From NCBI RefSeq assembly GCF_010183535.1, contig NC_071332.1, forward strand, positions 4,030,001 through 4,094,000: a stretch of 64,000 bases of DNA, in the 5' to 3' direction. This DNA is from Caenorhabditis remanei. Its lineage: Eukaryota > Nematoda > Chromadorea > Rhabditida > Rhabditidae. This document shows positions 21,307 through 32,937 of this stretch, piece by piece. The position numbers and the translations under genes were made by a program. Numbering within the stretch: position 1 is the stretch's first letter; every line of letters begins with the position of its first letter. The notes beneath the pieces were generated by a model. It saw nothing but the letters and a program-made list of their open reading frames with translations, was not told the origin of the DNA and did no database searches.

Positions 21307-23041
21307 ATGTATGATTATCGACGGTTTTCTTCCTCTTCTTTATCATCTAGTGTTTCCCAATCTGAAACTTCTGTGATCTCTGTATTTCCGACACCAACGG
21401 AGAAAGATTTCTTGTTGTTTCGCTTGGAGAATAGTAATAAACGATTGATCGAACAATGGAAACGGTGCAAGAAAGAGGTTGGCGAGAAGATAGTGGATTT
21501 GTGGTCGTATGTAAGTTTTTTCTCGAGGGTTTTATTGCTGTAATTAAAAATCCGATAATTGGCTTGAGTTACAGCTCGGGGCTGGGGGAGGTGACATAAG
21601 ATGTGTTGTATAGTATTCGAAGACTTTATTATGTCGGCTGTGCGTCTCAAAATCAGTTTGTAGAATGTTTATAACATATTTGCCCATGGTATATTTAAAT
21701 GATTTATGTATAAAACATGTATGCCAAATACTAATTACTAGGGAAGGTCATGAAGTCAGTTTGAATTTATAGAACGTGACCTATATCATTGGAAAGCTGA
21801 GAAAACGCTGGTTCCAAATATATATATTCAGTTTTTGAACTCGATTCCTGGTTTTCGAGAAAAACGAGGTCAAAATTCGGATCGCTGACAAGTCATTACC
21901 TGACTACCGCCCACACCACGACTTGTCAGCGCTCCAAACTTTGACCTCGTTTTTCTCGAATACCAGACATCGATAACAAAAACTGAATATATATTTGAAA
22001 TCAGCGTTTTCACAGCTATCCAATGATACCGGTCACGTCCTAGAACACCACGGTTACCTGGAGCCCTTCCCTAGTTAGACACGGCTCAGCAAAGTATTAC
22101 CTGTTTCTTGACTTCGCCATGTTGAAACACCATCCTTGTCAACAACTTAAAGTTTAAAATATTAAAACTTGCAGAAACAATGCGTAGCAATGTGGACGTT
22201 GTTCACATGTTTCATGGCTACAGTAGAAGTTTATCAATGTATCGAAATTCGCGGAATGGATGAAGCGTTACGAAACTCAGCTTTTGTTGTTGAAACAATT
22301 ATTTTCCTTTTTCCAATTGGATATTTGTATTGGCGAGAACGACAAGAGAAGTTAGTGGTTTTTACTATAAACTCCCATGCTCTAAATAATTGTTTTAGAT
22401 CAAAAATGAAAGGGAATAACAAAGATATCGAAAATGCAGAAGAAATTAAGGAAGTGCCCTTCAATTTGGAAGAAGCTGAAAATGAGGAATATTTGGAGTT
22501 TTATAAAGATCAATTGAAGAAGTTTAATTCGGTCAAATTGAAAGAAGTTTCGATTTTGGAAGAAGAGATTAGACTGATGGATAATCGAGGGTATCGCTGG
22601 GTTAGTTAATTGTAAAATTCTCGAATTCCCTGCCAAAGATTTTTTTCAATACCATTATATTAGCTCCGAGCAATTCTTACAACTGCGCTCCATCGAAATC
22701 CCTTGAAAAATGTCTCTTTTTCTCTGAGTCTCTGAATTTCGCACACAATTTTCTTCGATTTCGGTAGAGCGGGGTTGTAAAAAGCGTGTCGTGCTAATAT
22801 GACAGTGTCTCGTTTCCAGAATATAACTGCGATGGGATTATTCGTTCTATCTGTCTGGATTGTCTTCATCCATAGCGTATTAATTGATCTCCAGTCACCG
22901 CCATGTGCAAAAGTCAAAGTGGATCCGTTGCCATTCTTCTGTCTAACTTTTGGTTTCACTCTTGATTTCTGTTCTAAAATTTGCATTCGTCGCTGCGGAT
23001 ACCATCGAAACCAGAAAGTTTACAATTTGGAGAAGTTTTAG
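21307..23041 (+). CDS. E1: subfamily E four-TM coiled-coil protein
   Basis: Exons: 21307-21510, 22175-22350, 22399-22600, 22820-23041 (267 aa). Starts MYDYRRFSSSSLSSSVSQ, a Ser-rich stretch, then helix LENSNKRLIEQWKRCKKEV. Exon 2 has LFTCFMATVEVYQCIEIRGM, a second hydrophobic segment FLFPIGYLYW and RERQEK. Helix 2 includes YKDQLKKFNSVKLKEVSILE and ends RW. Exon 4 has VLSVWIVFIHSVLI and a fourth segment with LDFCSKICIRRCGYHRN, ending VYNLEKF. Intron 1 contains a CTAGGGAAGG foldback and intron 3 a GCGCTCC hairpin. Function unknown. Confidence 0.82.
21738..22074. mobile_element. CTAGGGAAGG foldback MITE in E1 intron 1
   Basis: Complete copy, 337 bp. It starts CTAGGGAAGGTCATGAAGTC and ends GAGCCCTTCCCTAG, with long internal arms (GGAAAGCTGAGAAAACGCTG against CAGCGTTTTCACAGCTATCC). 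Sister copies lie at 15547-15860, 23850-24200, 32636-32937, 41321-41655 and 43305-43646. Confidence 0.75.
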
Positions 23042-25006
23042 TAATTAATTATTGCGGTAATGTAATTAAGATTCTCTTATGTCTTTCAAGATTTCTTACA
23101 TTTGACCTCTTTTTCAATTTATTCTCAGGGACTACATATTAATCGTTTGTACTTTTTTGTAATGTATTTTTTTAAAGATACAATAAAGTGCTCCTCCGTT
23201 AATTCTAAAATTTCATGAGCGGTCAAAAATGTTCGGTGACGATAAACCCAAACCCTAAAGATGTTTTTCAGCAAAGCTAGAACCTCTAAATGGAATTTTC
23301 GGCCAGCAATTCCCCAGTTCTGAAAGATATAATGAAAATTTCCTTATATCAGCAAAATTCAAAAAAACTTTTTAATACGTTTGCAGAAAATACACGCAAC
23401 AATATTCGGTCATGTCGAAGTTGAAGTTATGGAAGCCCCATGCTAACCTCTCACAAGGGAAGTTCATGACGAGTCGAGTTGAATTTTTTCAATAAATTGG
23501 CCCTCTGATACTTTCGACCATGCTGATTCCGTAACTGCAAGAAAAATCAACCAAATGCACACGTGGACCGGGTTATGAGCCGTCAAACTTTTACTATTGA
23601 AAAGTACTTGAAAAGTAATAAAGTATTGAATTGAAAAGTACTACATATTAAATAAAATTGCTATTCAAAATAGCTTTTCAATAGTAAAATTTTGACGGCT
23701 CATAACTCGGTCCACATGTGCATTTAGCCGATTTTTCTTGCAGTTTTGGAATCAGCAGGCTCGAAAGTATCAAAGGTCCAATTTATAGAAAACGTTCAAC
23801 CCTCCTCGTCATGAACTTCCTTTGTCAGTTAACTTTGTGAAACTAACTAACCAGGAAACTTTACCGAGTCAGTGCAGAGATATGAAACGTGACTAAATTC
23901 ATTAGAAAGCTGAGAAAACGCTGATTCCAAATCTATATTCAGTTTTTGCCCTCGTTCCCTGGTATTCGAGAAAAACAAGGTTAAAGTTCGGAAAACACAC
24001 GAAAATTGCAAAAAAAATGGTTTTCGCGTGTCTGAAAGGTAAAAACTTGCCATTTTTCCTAACTTTGACCTCTTTTTTTTTTTGAATACCAGGCCTCGAG
24101 AGCAAAAACTGATTATATATTTGGAATCAGCGTTTTCTTAGCTTTCCAATAATATAGGTCACACTCTACAACTCCAAACTGACGCCATGACCTTCCCTAG
24201 TAAACATTGCCACATATTTTGAACCAGGATTTGCAACAAGGCATCTTCATGGTACAGTACCGACCAAAAAGGTATCATATTTTGCCTTTACCAGTTGAAA
24301 ATGCCGAACTTTGAGAAAGCGCTATGGTAAAACTAACTTTCCCACAAGATATAATAAACCAAAAGTAGAAATCCATTTTTTGTATTGACAATTTTTTTGA
24401 ACGGACACATTCTAGAGAGTTACATATCGACAAAGTAATTTTTTCCACAAATCCGATGTATATTTATTTTGATTAGAGATGAAGGGCATATCCACTGATA
24501 CAACCGAAGACCCATTTCAGTGCATACTAGTGCTTTTTTTGAACTGTCCACTTGAAATTACTATAACTCTCTAGGGTGCGTCTCTACAAAAAAGTTGCCA
24601 ACTACAAAAATGAAGTTCTACTCTTGGTCTATTTGATCTCATAAAAAGTTGTAAGGCAGTTAGTTTTACTATGACACACTTTCAAAGTTAGCTGAAATGG
24701 CAAAAACTTAATACATTTTTCATCTAAATATGGCAAAGCTTTATACATTTTTGGGCGGTACTGTATACCAAAGTTGCATGGAATTCCGACTTCCACTTTT
24801 GGATAAGAAATTTTCAGTTCCATGCAACTCTGAAATATACAAATCCTGGAAAAGGAATTTCACCCAAGAGTTGGAACAGCATAGCTGTAACTCTCCAGAA
24901 AAAAAACTTTGAGCTACAAAAAAACTCTATTTTTGTCCTACAAAAACTATGTGAAAATCGGAACTGTGGGATATAAAAAGACACAACCAAGAAATATGAT
25001 TTTCAG
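23042..25006. other. Repeat-rich spacer after E1
   Basis: Contains the E1 3'-UTR module, an A/T palindrome around 23590-23720 (arms with TACTATTGAAAAG and GAGCCGTCAAA), a CTAGGGAAGG foldback (about 23850-24200) and a CAGTACCGG element (24255-24763). Unit 1 homology ends near 24228. About 24764-25006 resembles B-gene intron 3, just before the orphan exon 4 at 25007. No coding exon before that. Confidence 0.55.
24255..24763. mobile_element. CAGTACCGG palindromic element
   Basis: Begins CAGTACCGACCAAAAAGG and ends CGGTACTG, with TA on each side (24253-24254 and 24764-24765). The terminal inverted repeats and TA flanks suggest a non-autonomous Tc1/mariner/pogo-type element. No transposase is seen. 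Confidence 0.6.
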
Positions 25007-25285
25007 GGAATAATCGCAGTCTTAATATGCACTGCATCCTTTTATATTTGTTCGATTCATATGGCGTTGATAGCATTCTACACTGGCAAAGAGAAGGACA
25101 TTAAAGATGCGGAGAGTCAGCACGTAGCGACTGCTCAAGTTTCTTTATCAGCTTTGCAGAAAGTTATGCCTTACATCTCCTATATATTATGTGCCCCTTG
25201 CTCTCTGTTCAGGGCTTGTCGCCGATTAATTCGTAGCTGCTGGAAACGTCGAAACCAGATAATTCACAAATTGCAGGATGTATAA
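25007..25285 (+). pseudogene. Orphan exon 4 of a subfamily B gene (mosaic)
   Basis: An intact exon-4-like frame after TTTTCAG encodes GIIAVLICTASFYICSIH, then HTGKEKDIKDAESQ, a Cys-containing fourth segment and tail KRRNQIIHKLQDV with a stop. No exons 1-3 of a B gene lie upstream in the right place. Its ends resemble B3 exon 4 (GIIA start, LIRSCWKRR), while its middle resembles B1 (KDIKDAESQHVATAQVS), so it looks like a recombinant. Confidence 0.7.
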
Positions 25286-26375
25286 CCTCATTATGCCATT
25301 TTTTGTAACATCATGCATTCTACCTTATCCAATATTCTACCTCATCAAATATTTTCTCAGGTTATGTAATTAAGACCCTCTTCTGTCTTTCATGATTTCT
25401 TACATTCTACCTCTTTTTCAATTTATTCTCAGGGACTACGAATCATTTGTATTTGTTTGTGATGTGTTTTTTGAAAAATATAATAAACTCTACATCCGTT
25501 AATTTTTTAATCTAAAATTGTCATGTACGGTCCAAAATGTTCGGAGACTATGAAGGCAATCCCTAAAATTGTTTTTCAGCAAAGCGTCGTGGTGGCCTAG
25601 AACTCCCAACGTTTTCGGCAAATGTCTAGAACCCACAGATCACAACAAGAGCGACCTAGAAATCATACTGAAAACTTTCGGCCAGCACAAATATTATTCA
25701 ATTGTCATGAGAGACGCGAAGTTGAGAACTTCGGCCAGCATTGCCCGAGTTGTGCTCTCTGAGTCTCTCTAGCCCTTGGGTGCACTCTAGTCTATGCACG
25801 CCTTCCAATTCTTTCAAGACCTCGTGCGTCATGTGACTCCGTCTCTTCTACACACTGTACTCTTTCTTTTGCAATTCGTTACTAGGCTACACTTTCTACG
25901 AGCTTTCGTCTGTCAATCGATTTTTCAAAAGTCATACTATTCCATATTTTCAGAACCCATGCATGATCATCAGCGGCTCTCATCAGACGTTTCAGAGACT
26001 GAAAAACCTCAAAATCATAAAGAATTGACACCAAGGGAAGTGGAAATCAAAAAATTGGAGGAGAGCAGTGATGGATACATTAAAGAATGGAAAGAGCTCA
26101 AGAAGGAAGTGGGAAAAATGACTGTTGATTTTTGGGCATTTGTAAGTTTTTTTGTTTTTTTTGTTCTTTAACAAAAAAATGTTGTGTAGGAACGCCTACG
26201 TAAAACCCTGGCCCTCTTTATTTTAAGTATTCATTTCCCGAATTTCTTCCACCGTGTAGTCCTCTCGGACAAAATAAATTCTTTTTATTTTTCGATTCCT
26301 CGTTGTTCAACAAAATTTCGCGTTTTCTCATTAATATCGTAAAAAAAAGAAAGAAAAAACACGAAATTTTGTTGA
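25061..26375. repeat. Duplicate of the B1-B2 interval (17941-19255)
   Basis: From about 25430 the sequence follows 18313-19255 at an offset of 7117 with very few differences, covering the B1-B2 spacer, B2 exon 1 and the start of intron 1. It stops inside the intron-1 hairpin at CGAAATTTTGTTGAAATTTTG, and about 10 bases later the A6-side block (26385 onward) begins. TTTTGTTG and TGCTGTTTGC at the join may be microhomology. Confidence 0.8.
25959..26141 (+). pseudogene. Orphan exon 1 of a subfamily B gene
   Basis: Encodes 61 aa from MHDHQRLSSDVSETEK to MTVDFWAF, identical to B2 exon 1 by reading, with an intact GTAAGT donor (26142) and upstream TTTTCAGAACCC. The other B exons are missing; the next gene on the strand is A6. 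The phase-0 donor could in principle splice to A6 exon 2, which also starts in phase 0, but there is no direct evidence that it does. Confidence 0.65.
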
Positions 26376-26755
26376 AATTTTGTTGCTGTTTGCATTCGAT
26401 GGTCCGTACGATAAATGGCTGCTTCGTTCGTACACTATACATGGTACCTTTCTCCCTCGTTCTACCGTCACTGATATTTCTCGTTAACACAAATACAATG
26501 TTCCGTGTCTACAGAACACTACAGCAGTAGAGGTCCTTGGAAAACAACCTTCATTAGACGGTCTACCTATCGGATCGGTTTTCCCCCCTTTCTTTTTTTG
26601 CGTCATTATCTCATTATCTATTATATAACGTTCCATCTTTTTTTCCTTACAATGCAGGGGTGTACCTTTTTTAAATGTGCTTATCTCACAATCACCTAAA
26701 TCATGTTCGATTGATTACATTTTTCAGTATATTTCAATTTACAGATCTAGACGTC
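26142..26755. other. Junction spacer and A6 upstream region
   Basis: Runs from the truncated B2-like intron 1 across the duplication junction (about 26370-26390) into the A5/A6 promoter block, which ends with the acceptor-like TTTACAG at 26738-26744 just before the A6 ATG. No coding exon seen. Confidence 0.6.
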
Positions 26756-27697
26756 ATGAAAATTCTGATACCACCCAAGAAAAAAGCACCTAATCTGATT
26801 TCCACGCTATTCGAAGAGTTTTTGCTAGAAGGTTCTAGAAAACAAAGTCAACAACAAGTAGTTTTATTTTTGAAACTCCTTATCAAGCAGTCCGGAAAAC
26901 TACGTGAAGATTCGAAACCAACTGAAGAAGAGAGTCTGCAATTGGAAAATCTCAGGAATACATTGAATACGCAATGGAAAGAGAAGAGAGATTTGATTGG
27001 AGAAAATAAGGTTTACGTTTGTTATGCTGTAAGTCTTTTTTAATAGATGATGGTTATAACAGATTTTTTCAGAAACTTGGCTTGCTATTCGTGTTAACAT
27101 TCCTCTGTACTTTCACTATGGTCCTTAAACAAATTCTAGCTGTGAATTGCACTTGGTATCCATTAGTTATTATCATGGAGATACTTGTTTCCTTGGTTGT
27201 TTTGTATCGGCTTCTGAAACTCCGTCGACAAATCATGTAAGTTTTTATGAAAAGTAACTGATAGCAAACTAAATTCTCAGAGCTGCAAACCAATCGGATG
27301 TAGAGGAAGGTACCGTTAAACATATTAGCTTTGGAAATATGGAGTTGTCATACACCGAAAAGTTAGAAAAATGCGTGGATTTCTATTCAAAGGAAGTAAT
27401 GCCACTGAAGGAAAAAGCCAGAGCACTGTTCAATCATGTGTCTCTTTGGGTATAGTTTTTCAAAACTTGAGATAAATCATTTACAAACATTTGAATACTT
27501 TTCAGGTCATAATCAGCTTTATTGTTTTCCTACTGAACGCTTGGACCCTGATATTTTTCGGCATCATCGAGACTCTCAAACTACTTAACTGTGACTTGTT
27601 ATTCATTTTTTATATACTTCCTTCTGCAATCGTCTACACTGCAGCTGGTTTCGGACTTGTTTTTTGGTTTCTGAGAGAAAACGATGTTGCAATGTAG
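26756..27697 (+). CDS. A6: subfamily A four-TM coiled-coil protein, duplicate of A5
   Basis: Exons: 26756-27028, 27073-27236, 27281-27449, 27506-27697 (265 aa), each exactly 16,498 bases from the A5 exon with no coding indel. The differences I see are V to L after TM1, T to A and D to F near the end of helix 2, and V to A in TM4. The structure is as in A5: helix, two membrane segments, helix ending SLW, two membrane segments, tail ENDVAM. Such close identity implies a recent duplication or gene conversion. Confidence 0.85.
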
Positions 27698-27896
27698 AAT
27701 GAATCGAATGCTTTTATTTCCGACAAATTCAATTAATATAGTAACAAATTATCGAACAAACGATTGATAGTTCCTGAGAATAAACTGACTGAGGTAGAAT
27801 GTATAAAAACATGAAAGACGTGAAAAACCATAATTGCAGTTCCTGAGAAACGATTGAATAAGATACAATGTAAGAAAATATGAAAGACATAAAATA

Positions 27897-29027
27897 TTAA
27901 CAAACAATAACTACACGTTCTCCAGTTTGTGAACTTTTGGGTTTTGAAGGCCATCGAAGAATTGAAATGTATGTAATGAGGAGAGTTGGTATCATGAGCT
28001 CCACCTCTCTACCGTTTGCCCCTCTAACGACGGCTATTATCACGCTATGGATGAGAGCGATCCACACAAATAGAAGGGATATTCCCGTTGCATTTCTTTC
28101 CTGGAAATAAGATCAGTTTTTTTTAATTGACATTATTATGAAGCTGGGTCAAGCCTTCAAGATTTTCCCGGCGATTTTTGACAATTATGCCTTTCTCCCC
28201 CTCGGTCACTCTCATCACCAGTATATTTGCTGAGGACAGTTCTTACAACTGCGCTCCAACGAAATCCCTCTGAGAAATGTATGTTTTCCTCTGAGTCACT
28301 CAATTGGGTAAGTAGTTTTCTTTGGTTTCTGTAGAGCGCGGTTGTAAAAAGTGTGTCGTGCTAATAAGTAGTATTACAAAAAAACTAACCCATAGGTACT
28401 TTTGATTATCTATCATTCTAATCTCTTCTTTCAAAATCGAAACTTCTTTTGATTTGGCATCGTTGAATTGCTTCAATTGTTCCTTATAAAATACCAAATA
28501 TTTCTCATTTCCTGATTTTTCCAAATTGAAGATCACTTCTTTGATTTCTTCTCCATTTTCGATATCTTCATTACTCGCTTTCATTTCTAATCTGAAATTG
28601 TAAGTTTATTTAATTCTGTAGATTCTAAGAATTAGATTCAGCTCACTTCATTTTTAGTCGCCGCCAATCAAAATATAACATTCGAAAAAGGAACATGAAG
28701 TAGAGAACGCAAAAAGCTGCTTTGAACGATTCATTCAGTCCGATACATTGTTCAACGGCTATAAAACATGTGAAGAACATAATAAATGACCAGCATATTT
28801 TCTGAAAATTTTGGTATTATAAACTTTAATAAAAAATCACAACTTACATGGTTCCGAAATTCCACTATCTCGTCTTCAAGTTCGTTCTTGTACTGCCTCC
28901 ATTTCTCGATCAATTGTTTATTACTATCCTCCAACCGCACAATTTCTTTTTCTGTTGGTGTCCGAAATACAGAATTCAGGGGATTTTCGTATAGGGAACC
29001 ACTTGAAAGCCGTCGATAATCATACAT
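27897..29027 (-). CDS. C2: subfamily C protein with shifted C-terminal frame
   Basis: Minus-strand exons: 29027-28848, 28801-28647, 28591-28390, 28100-27897 (246 aa). Starts MYDYRRLSSGSLYENP; exons 1-3 parallel C1. In exon 4 an extra base near 27945-27950, relative to C1, moves the frame, so the ancestral tail NPKVHKLE is replaced by SKPKSSQTGERVVIVC and a later stop. The fourth hydrophobic region is only partly affected. Divergent from D2. Function unknown. Confidence 0.72.
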
Positions 29028-29777
29028 GGATATTGAAAAGACTCTGAGAAATCGCAGAATGCCAATACCGAACAAAAAGGAAAGATTGCGTTGCGTAGAA
29101 GAGACGCAGACACCTGGACCGCAAGATCTCTGGGCAGGTTCTCTATTTATTCACTTCTTGGAGACGCCCGATACTGTATGTATACACGAGCGACCCCCGC
29201 GGGGCAAAAGATACGAGGAGAGCGGAGGCACCGGCCATAACTGTTGCCAAAAGGTCGCTGAGGCCTGTAGCTACGCATCAGAAACAAAAAACCAGTTTTG
29301 AGAGTGTTTCATTGTAATACTGATTGCCTCATCAAAAATTGCACTATTTTGCACTGAAATGAGACGATTTGAGAGAGAAATTACTTTTTCAATATGTAAC
29401 TTGCTAAGGAGTTCCCGTACAGAAAAGTTGCCAACTAAAAAATGGAGTTCTATTCTTGGTCTGTTCGATCCATAAAAATTTATTCTGTGGGACAGTTAGT
29501 TTTACCACAGCGCTCTCTCAAAGTTTGGCATTTTCAACTGGTAAAGTTAAACTATGATAGATTTTTGGCCGGTACTGTACCATGAAGATTCCATAAAGAC
29601 AAATATGTTATAACTATTCTTCAAACTGATTTAGAAACTCACAGCCGACAGAACATAGTCTACGCTATCGAATACAATATACCACATCTTATGTCACCTA
29701 CACATTTACAGCCTTGAGCCAAAAAAGTATCGAGCAGTCCGGATAGAAAAATATGACGGGGACATTTACTTTTAGCA
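29028..29777. other. C2-D2 spacer, left part
   Basis: Parallels 12451-13115 next to C1, including the half CAGTACCGG element ending CCGGTACTGTA near 29579. From about 29685 the two spacers differ, because unit 2 carries the minisatellite insertion. No coding exon seen. Confidence 0.55.
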
Positions 29778-30217
29778 CCCCCCCCCCCCCCCTAATTGAA
29801 GAAGCACCCCCCAAAAAGCACCTTAGAATAGCCCCCCACCGCGAATATCAGAAAATATGACCTCAGCATAGAATAATAAGCCCCCATCATTGAACAATTG
29901 ACCCCCACCATAGAATAACGGACCCCCACCATTGAACATTAGCCCCCCCCCTCCATTTTATTTTTGCAAAAACTGATTCAATATTCTCCAAATCTTCAGG
30001 CTTAGGTAAAAATACTGGAGAGATGCGTTCTGGGGGCCTGTCATTCTATGGTGGGGGCTTGTTGTTCAATGGTGGGGGCCTAATGTACAATGAGTGGGGG
30101 ACGGATGTTTAATATTGGGGGACGGATGTTCAATAGTGGGGGCTGATGTTCAACAGTTCAATGATTACAGTTAAATGATTTCCTCACGTGGTGGGGGGCT
30201 CTAGGGGTGTGGGGGCT
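29778..30217. repeat. C-rich/G-rich inverted minisatellite
   Basis: Starts with a run of 15 C (29778-29792). Repeated units like GACCCCCACCATAGAATAA follow, and after a unique centre come the inverse units (GGTGGGGGCTTGTTGTTCAA). The left arm is C-rich and the right arm G-rich on the plus strand, so the region can fold back and has G-quadruplex potential. It is absent from the equivalent C1-D1 spacer. Confidence 0.8.
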
Positions 30218-30486
30218 ATAAGTAAATAAATAATACCAAATATGACCTTCCCAACTCAACATCACCTCCTTCTTCCGATAACCTGCGTTTCTTCACTCTT
30301 GGACACTCTCTCGTCTAAACAGGAATTTCCCGAAAACCGTCTCCAAGTACTATATTCAGACCTGATTCCGTCTAGTTTTGCGTCTCTTCAACGCATCCAA
30401 TCATTCATTCTTGCCATCTATAATGATACATTTCCACTTTTCTTTTCGATTTTTTCAAACTATAATCATCAAAGTTTTCAGAACCA

Positions 30487-32308
30487 ATGTTCGATTATCA
30501 TCGGTTGTCAGTTCTTGATTTACAACCTCTAGTACCTCTAGATCCAAAGAAAATGACACCAATGAGAATAAAAATTGATCGGCTGGAATCTAGCAATGAT
30601 AAGTTGGTCAAAGATTGGAAACGGTGCAAAAAAGAGGTTGGAGAGAAGATACTTGATTTTTGGTTGTTGGTAAGTAATTTCATTTTGATTTGGAGGATTC
30701 AATTGCTGTAAATCCGCTATTGGGTCTGGTGCAACCAGACTACATATTATTATATTTGGGGTCAGTAGGAGATTTGAGCCGATTTTTTTCCCGGAGCAAC
30801 TTCCTTGTTAGGATTAAAGCTAGAAGACTGAAATTTGGCAAGCATCTGAGTTGGCCCACGATAAAACATATTTTCTGATGGGAGCGGCGCCCGGTAAGGG
30901 GCCTAAAGTTTCCAATTGGTTTGAGTTACGGTTTGGGGCTTTAAACGGGGAAGATGAGATAAGATTTGTTATTTAGTATTCGAAAACTATATTCAGTCGG
31001 CTGTGAGTTTGAAAATCAGTCTGAAGAGTGTTTATACAACATTTGTCATGCTATCTTTATGACATCTTCAAATTATGTATAAGATATGTATCCCTTGCAG
31101 AAAAAACTTTCATAGTCAAAATAGTTTTATCTTTGCTTTGTAGCAAACAATAACTTTAACTTGTCAAAAAGTCTATAAAATTGCAGAAAATCTTCATGGC
31201 AGTCATGTTGCTATACACATGTATCGTGGTTACAGGAGAAGTATACCTATGGATCAAAATAAGCCTACCGCTGATGCAAGCAGCTTTTGTCGCTGAGATA
31301 CTCATTTTCCTTTTTCCAATAGTATACCTTATATTGCGCCGGCGACAAGTCAAGTGAGCTTTCATTTTTACTTCAATTTCATGTACAAAAATGTTTGAAA
31401 TTATTTATTTCAGAGCAGCAATAAAAGCGAAAAATGAAAATATTGAACAGGAAGGAGACATTTCAAAAGTAACTTTTGATTCTGAAAAAGAAGGAGATGA
31501 GGAATATATGATGTTTTATAAACAACAATTGAAGGAGTTTAATTCTGTCAAATTGAAAGAAGTCAAGATTTTAGAAGAAGAGATTCGGCTGTTGAGAAAA
31601 AGGAATTTCCTCTGGGTTGGTGTTTTTTAGAACTTTCAGAAAACAACTTCTTACAATGGAAGTCTTTGGAGACGCCGCTTTCAAACGACCTAAAAATTAG
31701 GTTACAGGGATTTTCGACCACGAGAAGTCCATCTCTGCAGTCAAAACCTGCTCAATGTCTCTGCGAGCCGAGTTATGAGCTCTCAAACTTATCATATGGT
31801 CAAGCCGCATGTATGATACCGCGCTGTTCCATTTGTGTTCCCCAGCGGTTTACCTGTGCTCGGGCGTTGCAAAAATGAGAAAATCTTGCGTATACTACTT
31901 GCCGATTTGAAATTCCATGTGGAAAAGCTTGACCACATGAAAAGTTTGAGAGCTTATAACTCGGCTCGCAGAGGTATTCAGCAGGTTTTCACTGCAAAAC
32001 TGCAAAAATGAGCGCCCCGTGGTCGAAAATACCTAAAACCAAATATATAGGTCATTTGAAAGTGGCATCTTCAAACACTTCCCTTGAGGTACATAGTTTT
32101 CTACTTCTCCTTTCAGGAAACAACCGGAATGGCAATGTGCGTTTTATCTCTCCTGTTTCACGTTATTCATTTGGTAGTTATAGCTGTCCACACTGGCAAA
32201 GACGAGGACATTCTTGAGGTCAGAAGAAGCGCGCCCATGCTTTTTCCGATGTTACTTTTATGGATTGTTATAATCCTAAATCATAGATCGCATAGTTATT
32301 TTCTGTAA
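30487..32308 (+). CDS. D2: subfamily D protein with truncated C-terminus
   Basis: Exons: 30487-30669, 31187-31353, 31414-31615, 32117-32308 (247 aa). N-terminus MFDYHRLSVLDLQPL; exons 1-3 closely follow D1. In exon 4 the sequence after LLWIV lacks about 80 bases present in D1 (the part coding CPLVLFSPCLLYEKC and the basic tail), and the frame runs into NHRSHSYFL and a stop. The fourth membrane segment is therefore shortened. Intron 3 carries the same inverted repeat as D1. Confidence 0.75.
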
Positions 32309-32635
32309 TTATTTTTTATGTTGTCATTCATTGCTAATTTTTATCTCAGGGACCACATACCACGTCTCAGGAATTCATTTGTGATTGTTTGTGATAGATT
32401 CATTAAATAAAACTAACATTCTGACAGAAGAAGTAGCTGTATCAATGCCGGGGGCTATAAAACAGGTGTTTTTCAGTAAAAGGTTGACAAAAATGGTGAA
32501 ATTTTGCAAAATTTTCTGATCCGGAAGTCGGAAGTAGATTTCCACGCAAACATTCAAAAACTCCGAAAGAAAAAATCATAAAATCCATGGAAAATTAGTT
32601 TTTGGTTGAAGAAACGCCTATTTTCTGATCTTTTA

Positions 32636-32937
32636 CTAGGAAACACCTCCGAGTGACCGTGGAGCTATAAAACGTAACCTATATAATTGGAAAGCTGAGA
32701 AAACACTGATTCCAAAGATATATTCAGTTTTTGCCACCGAGGTCTAGTATTCGAGAAAAAAACTAGTGTAAAGTTTGGACCGCTGAAAAGTCATTGGTAT
32801 CCCTTGACCTCGTTTTCCTCGAATAGCAGATCTCGAGGGAAAAAACTGAATAAATATTTGGAATCAGCGTCTTTTCAGCTTTTCAATGATATAGGTCACA
32901 TAATATAACTCCACGGTCACTCGGGGGCCTTTCCTAG
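32636..32937. mobile_element. CTAGGGAAGG foldback element (D2-B3 spacer)
   Basis: Runs from CTAGGAAACACCTCC to GGGCCTTTCCTAG with the family's internal arms. From 32938 the sequence continues as E intron 1 (TTAGACACGGCTCAGC), exactly as after the foldback in E1 and E2. The element therefore sits at the junction between D-B spacer and E-gene sequence. Confidence 0.7.

Larger units (their letters stand above)
9887..24228. repeat. Segmental duplication, unit 1 (A5-C1-D1-B1-B2-E1)
   Basis: Gene order, orientation and spacer sequence match 26385-43677. The offset is constant at 16,498 through A5/A6, then rises stepwise (about 16,577 at C, 17,037 at D, 17,775 at B1/B3, 19,582 at E) as unit 2 carries extra insertions and genes. 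The left edge is at GCTGTTTGCATTCG. The right edge is after the foldback ending CCTTCCCTAG, near AACCAGGATTT. Confidence 0.85.
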
